A program made the translations under genes and the position numbers. Positions 60,963 through 64,000 of a DNA stretch of 64,000 nucleotides are shown piece by piece (positions within the stretch are counted from its first letter, which is position 1; the number at the start of each line of letters is the position of its first letter). The stretch covers positions 248,001 to 312,000 of the forward strand of contig NZ_VTOY01000001.1 of assembly GCF_008271295.1 (NCBI RefSeq), in the 5' to 3' direction. The notes under the pieces are model-generated. The model searched no databases. It saw only the letters and a list, made by a program, of their open reading frames with translations, and was not told where the DNA came from. The DNA is from Pseudoselenomonas ruminis. GTDB taxonomy: Bacteria > Bacillota > Negativicutes > Selenomonadales > Selenomonadaceae.

Positions 60963-63392
60963 ATGGAATGGCTGAACGATTGCAAAGAAGCATTGGTCGC
61001 TATGGCTGAAATATATGAATGGGTTCAAATCCTTGATCTGGAAACGGGCAGCGATTATCTGGTGAAAGTTGCGGGTTCGATGGAGCAGGCCAGTCCCAAG
61101 GAGCAGGGGCTGCAAAACCGGCTGGACGCAATGCTAGCGGCAGCAACCGTCCATGGCTCGCATCAGGAAGTCGCTGACTTTATCCAGCTGGCAACGCTTG
61201 CCAATCGCCTGCACGGGAAAAAGCGGATTTCGCTGGCGGTGCATGATTTGACAAAAGGCTGGTACCGCCTGGACTTTATCCGGATGGGCAGTGAAAATCC
61301 CGTATCGCGGGTGATTTTGGCGATTGAGAATATAACGCGCCAGAAAGAACACGAAGGACTCATGCAGGAAACGGTGGATTTACTCGCCGAATGTTATAGT
61401 GCCATCTATTATGTAAATATTTTCGACCATTCGGTGCAGCCCGTCCGCATGAATGATATTGCCAAGCACGTCGTGTTTAGCCAGACCAAGAAACTCACGC
61501 CGCGTGCACTCATGAAGACGTATATCGATTCCTTTGTTCATCCGGACGACGCGGCCGATATGATGCGCCTGACTGACCTTGATTACTTGCAAAAACGGTT
61601 AGCCGAGGAGCCCTTTGTCGTTCAGTTGTACCGCACGCGGCAAAACGGTATCGACACGTATTTCCGCTTGCGGATCGTTAAGCTGACCCAGCGGCCGATA
61701 CTTGTCTGCGCGTTTGAGAACATCGATAAAGAAGTGCGCGAGAAAAAAAGGACAGCCCATGAACGGGAACAGTATAATATGCTGATAAATGGCTTGTCCC
61801 GGGAATACAGTTCTGTCTGGTATATTGATGCGACGCTTAACCTGGTTTCGCTCGTGCGCACGAATACGAAGTCGGTGACAACGAAACGGGTCTTGGAGGA
61901 TGTCAAGGAAATCAGTTATGAAAAAGCCATTCATAATTATATCGATAAGTTTGTCGTGCCCGAGGATCGCAAGCGGCTGTATCAGCAGACCAGTATCAAG
62001 GAGCTCTTAAAACATATTCCGCATGATGGGGTCTACCGGATTGACTATGCACGGACGAATCTCGATGGGAAGCGCTGCCAGTTCCAGGCATGTTTTGCGC
62101 GGGATATCAGTGTAAAGGGAACGCCGTGCTTTATTGCGGGCTTTCGTGATGTGCAGTCGATGTTTATGGCCGAGCAGAAAAAACAGCAGGAACTTGCCGA
62201 AGCGCGCCGGGTAGCGGAAGAAGCCAATGCGGCCAAGACGAATTTCCTGTTCAATATGAGCCATGATATCCGCACGCCGATGAATGCCATTATGGGCTTC
62301 CGGGATTTAGTGGAAAAGCATCAGGACGATCCCGAGCGGTGCCACCACTATCTGACCAAAATCAAGGAAGCGAGCAAGGTGTTGTTATCGATTATCAATA
62401 ATGTGCTCGAAATGGCACGGATTGAAAAGGGAAGCTTAGCACTGGAAAACAATGTGTTTAATACCCATGAATTTGCCAATACAATTTTTTCGGTGGTAGA
62501 AGAACTGATGAAGGCCAAGCAATTGGAGTTTTCCTGCGAGGTCAGAGTGGAACATGCTTATTTGTATGGCGATACGACCAAATTGCGCGAAGTATTTCTG
62601 AATATCTTGTCGAATGCCTGCAAGTACACGGCACCGGGCGGCAGTGTCCACCTGGTTTGTGAGGAATTGCCCGGCAGCAAAGAGGGCTGGGGGATTATCC
62701 GGACTACAATTTCCGATACGGGCATTGGCATGTCGGAAGATTTCCTGCCGCATGTATTTGATGAGTTTTCGCGGGAGAACAACACGACCAGTACGAAAAT
62801 CGAAGGAACCGGCCTTGGCATGTCAATTGTCAAAAAGCTCGTGACCTTTATGGATGGGACGATTGAAGTCACCAGCGAAAAGGGGCGTGGCAGCACCTTT
62901 GTGGTGAGTATTCCGCATCAGTTTGCCAAGTCAAGTGAAATCGCCAGGCAAAAGAATGCTGAGCCGGGGGTGGCGTCCTTGGCGGGAATTTCCATTCTGC
63001 TGGCCGAAGATAATGAAATCAATGCCGAAATCGCCATGACGCTCTTGCAGGAAGCCGGGATTCACATGGAACGCGCTGCGGATGGAAAAGAATGTGTGGA
63101 AAAATTGCAGACAGTGCCAGCTGGTACCTACGATTTGATTCTGATGGACGTGCAGATGCCAAATATGAATGGCTACGAGGCCACACGGGCAATCCGGGCA
63201 CTGCCTGACGCAAAAAAAGCAGGCATACCCATTCTCGCAATGACGGCCAATGCGTTTGCTGAGGACAGGCAGGCAGCTTTGGACGCGGGAATGAATGGTC
63301 ATATCGCTAAACCCATTGAGATGCCGGTATTACTTCGTTCGATAACCGAGCTGCTTGACAATTCCCGCGAAAACCGTATAATAAGTAATTAG
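60963..63392 (+). CDS. Soluble hybrid histidine kinase
   Basis: The 809-aa protein has no membrane helix. Residues 1-410 hold two or three PAS-like segments with no clear cofactor motif (for example ECYSAIYYVNIF and REYSSVWYIDAT). HisKA has H434 in NMSHDIRTPMN, the HATPase has DTGIGM and GTGLGMSI, and the receiver has D729 in LMDVQMP. The kinase and receiver are very close in sequence to those of the 2185-aa protein, so they are probably paralogues. ATG 60963 has AAAGAGG upstream; the longer frame begins inside the aspS terminator. The output partner is unknown. Confidence 0.9.
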   Translation: MEWLNDCKEALVAMAEIYEWVQILDLETGSDYLVKVAGSMEQASPKEQGLQNRLDAMLAAATVHGSHQEVADFIQLATLANRLHGKKRISLAVHDLTKGWYRLDFIRMGSENPVSRVILAIENITRQKEHEGLMQETVDLLAECYSAIYYVNIFDHSVQPVRMNDIAKHVVFSQTKKLTPRALMKTYIDSFVHPDDAADMMRLTDLDYLQKRLAEEPFVVQLYRTRQNGIDTYFRLRIVKLTQRPILVCAFENIDKEVREKKRTAHEREQYNMLINGLSREYSSVWYIDATLNLVSLVRTNTKSVTTKRVLEDVKEISYEKAIHNYIDKFVVPEDRKRLYQQTSIKELLKHIPHDGVYRIDYARTNLDGKRCQFQACFARDISVKGTPCFIAGFRDVQSMFMAEQKKQQELAEARRVAEEANAAKTNFLFNMSHDIRTPMNAIMGFRDLVEKHQDDPERCHHYLTKIKEASKVLLSIINNVLEMARIEKGSLALENNVFNTHEFANTIFSVVEELMKAKQLEFSCEVRVEHAYLYGDTTKLREVFLNILSNACKYTAPGGSVHLVCEELPGSKEGWGIIRTTISDTGIGMSEDFLPHVFDEFSRENNTTSTKIEGTGLGMSIVKKLVTFMDGTIEVTSEKGRGSTFVVSIPHQFAKSSEIARQKNAEPGVASLAGISILLAEDNEINAEIAMTLLQEAGIHMERAADGKECVEKLQTVPAGTYDLILMDVQMPNMNGYEATRAIRALPDAKKAGIPILAMTANAFAEDRQAALDAGMNGHIAKPIEMPVLLRSITELLDNSRENRIISN

Positions 63393-63400
63393 CGAACTAA
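63389..63400. promoter_or_regulatory. Candidate MarR operator 1
   Basis: TTAG-CGAA-CTAA inverted repeat 18 nt before the MarR start, overlapping the end of the kinase gene. A related repeat is at 63965. Confidence 0.5.
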
Positions 63401-63418
63401 CTATATGGAGGCGTTGAG

Positions 63419-63904
63419 GTGAAGCGTGAAATAATACCAGCTTGGGAGGAGCTGGAGCGCCATAAACGAATTATCCCGGAAATCAATCCAGCCGCGGTAA
63501 TCGCCATGCTTGGCATCAAGATGGTAGGCGAGGAGATACAGCAATCGATTTTAGATGTGCTGCAAAAAGAGTACAATTTGTCCGAAGGAAAATTCTGTGC
63601 ACTGGTGGTACTGCATCAGCACAGCGAAACTGGCATCGCGCCGTCAGATCTGGCGGAAAAAGTTGGCGTGACCCGGGCGACGATCAGCAATATGCTTCAG
63701 CGGTTGGAACGCGATGGTCTCGTGGTGATTCGTCCGGCAGCGGACGATGGACGCGGCAAAATCGTCTTTATGACCGAGGAAGGCGCAGCCTTCATGGAAA
63801 AAATCCTGCCGCCGCATTATCTTCGTGTTACCAGGCTTATGGAAAAACTCTCAGAGCCGGAACAAAAAGAGCTTATATATCTGTTGAAGAAGTTGGCTCT
63901 TTGA
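63419..63904 (+). CDS. MarR-family transcriptional regulator
   Basis: The 161-aa protein has the MarR winged helix: SEGKFCALVVLHQHSETGIAPSDLAEKVGVTRATISNMLQRLERDGLVVIRPAADDGRGKIVFMTEEG, with the DxRxK-type wing seen as DDGRGK. GTG at 63419 is the start, with GGAGG 7 nt upstream. Related inverted repeats lie before it (63389) and after it (63965), so it may repress itself and a gene beginning just past the window. MarR genes placed like this can control fatty acid synthesis (FabT type), but the next gene is not visible. Confidence 0.88.
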   Translation: MKREIIPAWEELERHKRIIPEINPAAVIAMLGIKMVGEEIQQSILDVLQKEYNLSEGKFCALVVLHQHSETGIAPSDLAEKVGVTRATISNMLQRLERDGLVVIRPAADDGRGKIVFMTEEGAAFMEKILPPHYLRVTRLMEKLSEPEQKELIYLLKKLAL

Positions 63905-63931
63905 TGATTTTGCACAGATGAGGATTATTGC

Positions 63932-63962
63932 GTAGAGAAGTCTGGGACTTCTCTGCTTTTAT
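63932..63962 (+). terminator. Terminator after the MarR gene
   Basis: AGAGAAGTC and GACTTCTCT arms with a 3-nt loop, then GCTTTTAT. Confidence 0.85.
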
Positions 63963-63964
63963 AG

Positions 63965-63980
63965 TTAGTAATCAAACTAA
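63965..63980. promoter_or_regulatory. Candidate MarR operator 2
   Basis: TTAGT-AATCAA-ACTAA inverted repeat, upstream of AAGGAG at the window end, which probably serves a gene starting after 64000. Confidence 0.5.
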
Positions 63981-64000
63981 TTTAAGGAGAAGGAAAGAAT

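Overview
The window looks like chromosome from a Negativicutes bacterium (a diderm Firmicute, close to Selenomonas or Mitsuokella). This is inferred from gene content and style: T-box control of aromatic synthesis, a UPF0210 plus ACT-domain pair, a biotin-less carboxyltransferase subunit, hemZ-hisS-aspS in a row, tgt-yajC-secDF, and many strong Shine-Dalgarno sites. No rRNA, tRNA, CRISPR array or transposase was seen. Most of the window is moderately GC-rich core genome. Two stretches are visibly AT-rich and look acquired: 1-4640 and about 37360-40980.

Layout. 1-4640: end of a Dnd-like (DNA phosphorothioation-type) defence operon with a PLD-helicase, a 56-aa unknown, a DndD-like SMC ATPase and an accessory protein. 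4775-7841: Na+/alanine symporter with a structured leader, and an OadA/PycB-type carboxyltransferase. 8227-11946: small membrane-anchored protein, YjiH-type transporter, CAP-domain secreted protein, D-amino-acid aminotransferase. 12183-15063: ACT protein, UPF0210, endonuclease III, GNAT. 15155-17383: tyrosine-type T-box, DAHP synthase, prephenate dehydrogenase. 17471-21484: UPF0158, an exported degenerate family II pyrophosphatase, nicotinate phosphoribosyltransferase, shikimate dehydrogenase. 21603-22582: frameshifted nucleoside hydrolase. 22804-30231: a four-gene signalling cassette. 30399-35756: tgt-yajC-fthC-phosphatase-P-loop-secD-secF. 35895-44475: type I restriction locus hsdM-hsdS-recombinase-hsdS'-hsdR with a small toxin/antisense-RNA pair inside it. 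44670-51227: one 2185-aa multidomain signalling protein. 51377-60816: recJ, relA/spoT, Fur family, hemZ, hisS, aspS. 60963-63904: soluble hybrid kinase and a MarR regulator with candidate operators.

The best candidates for something undescribed are: (1) the 22804-30231 cassette, where an AGCS Na+/amino-acid symporter is fused through an extra membrane helix to a family 3 solute-binding domain and is co-encoded with a dCACHE hybrid kinase carrying residues that match the known amino-acid-binding motif, a two-receiver protein and a REC-GGDEF cyclase; (2) a type I toxin-antitoxin at 38978-39226, where a 34-aa hydrophobic peptide faces a convergent small RNA whose 11-nt loop and flanking stem can pair, without mismatch if G-U pairs are allowed, over 15 nt with the peptide's ribosome-binding site and start codon; (3) the palindrome TTGAC-NN-GTCAA, with eight exact copies, six of them between genes; (4) a signal-peptide-bearing family II pyrophosphatase that has lost four of six metal ligands; (5) a switch-like leader before the alanine symporter. 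All calls are from reading the sequence; no database search was run.
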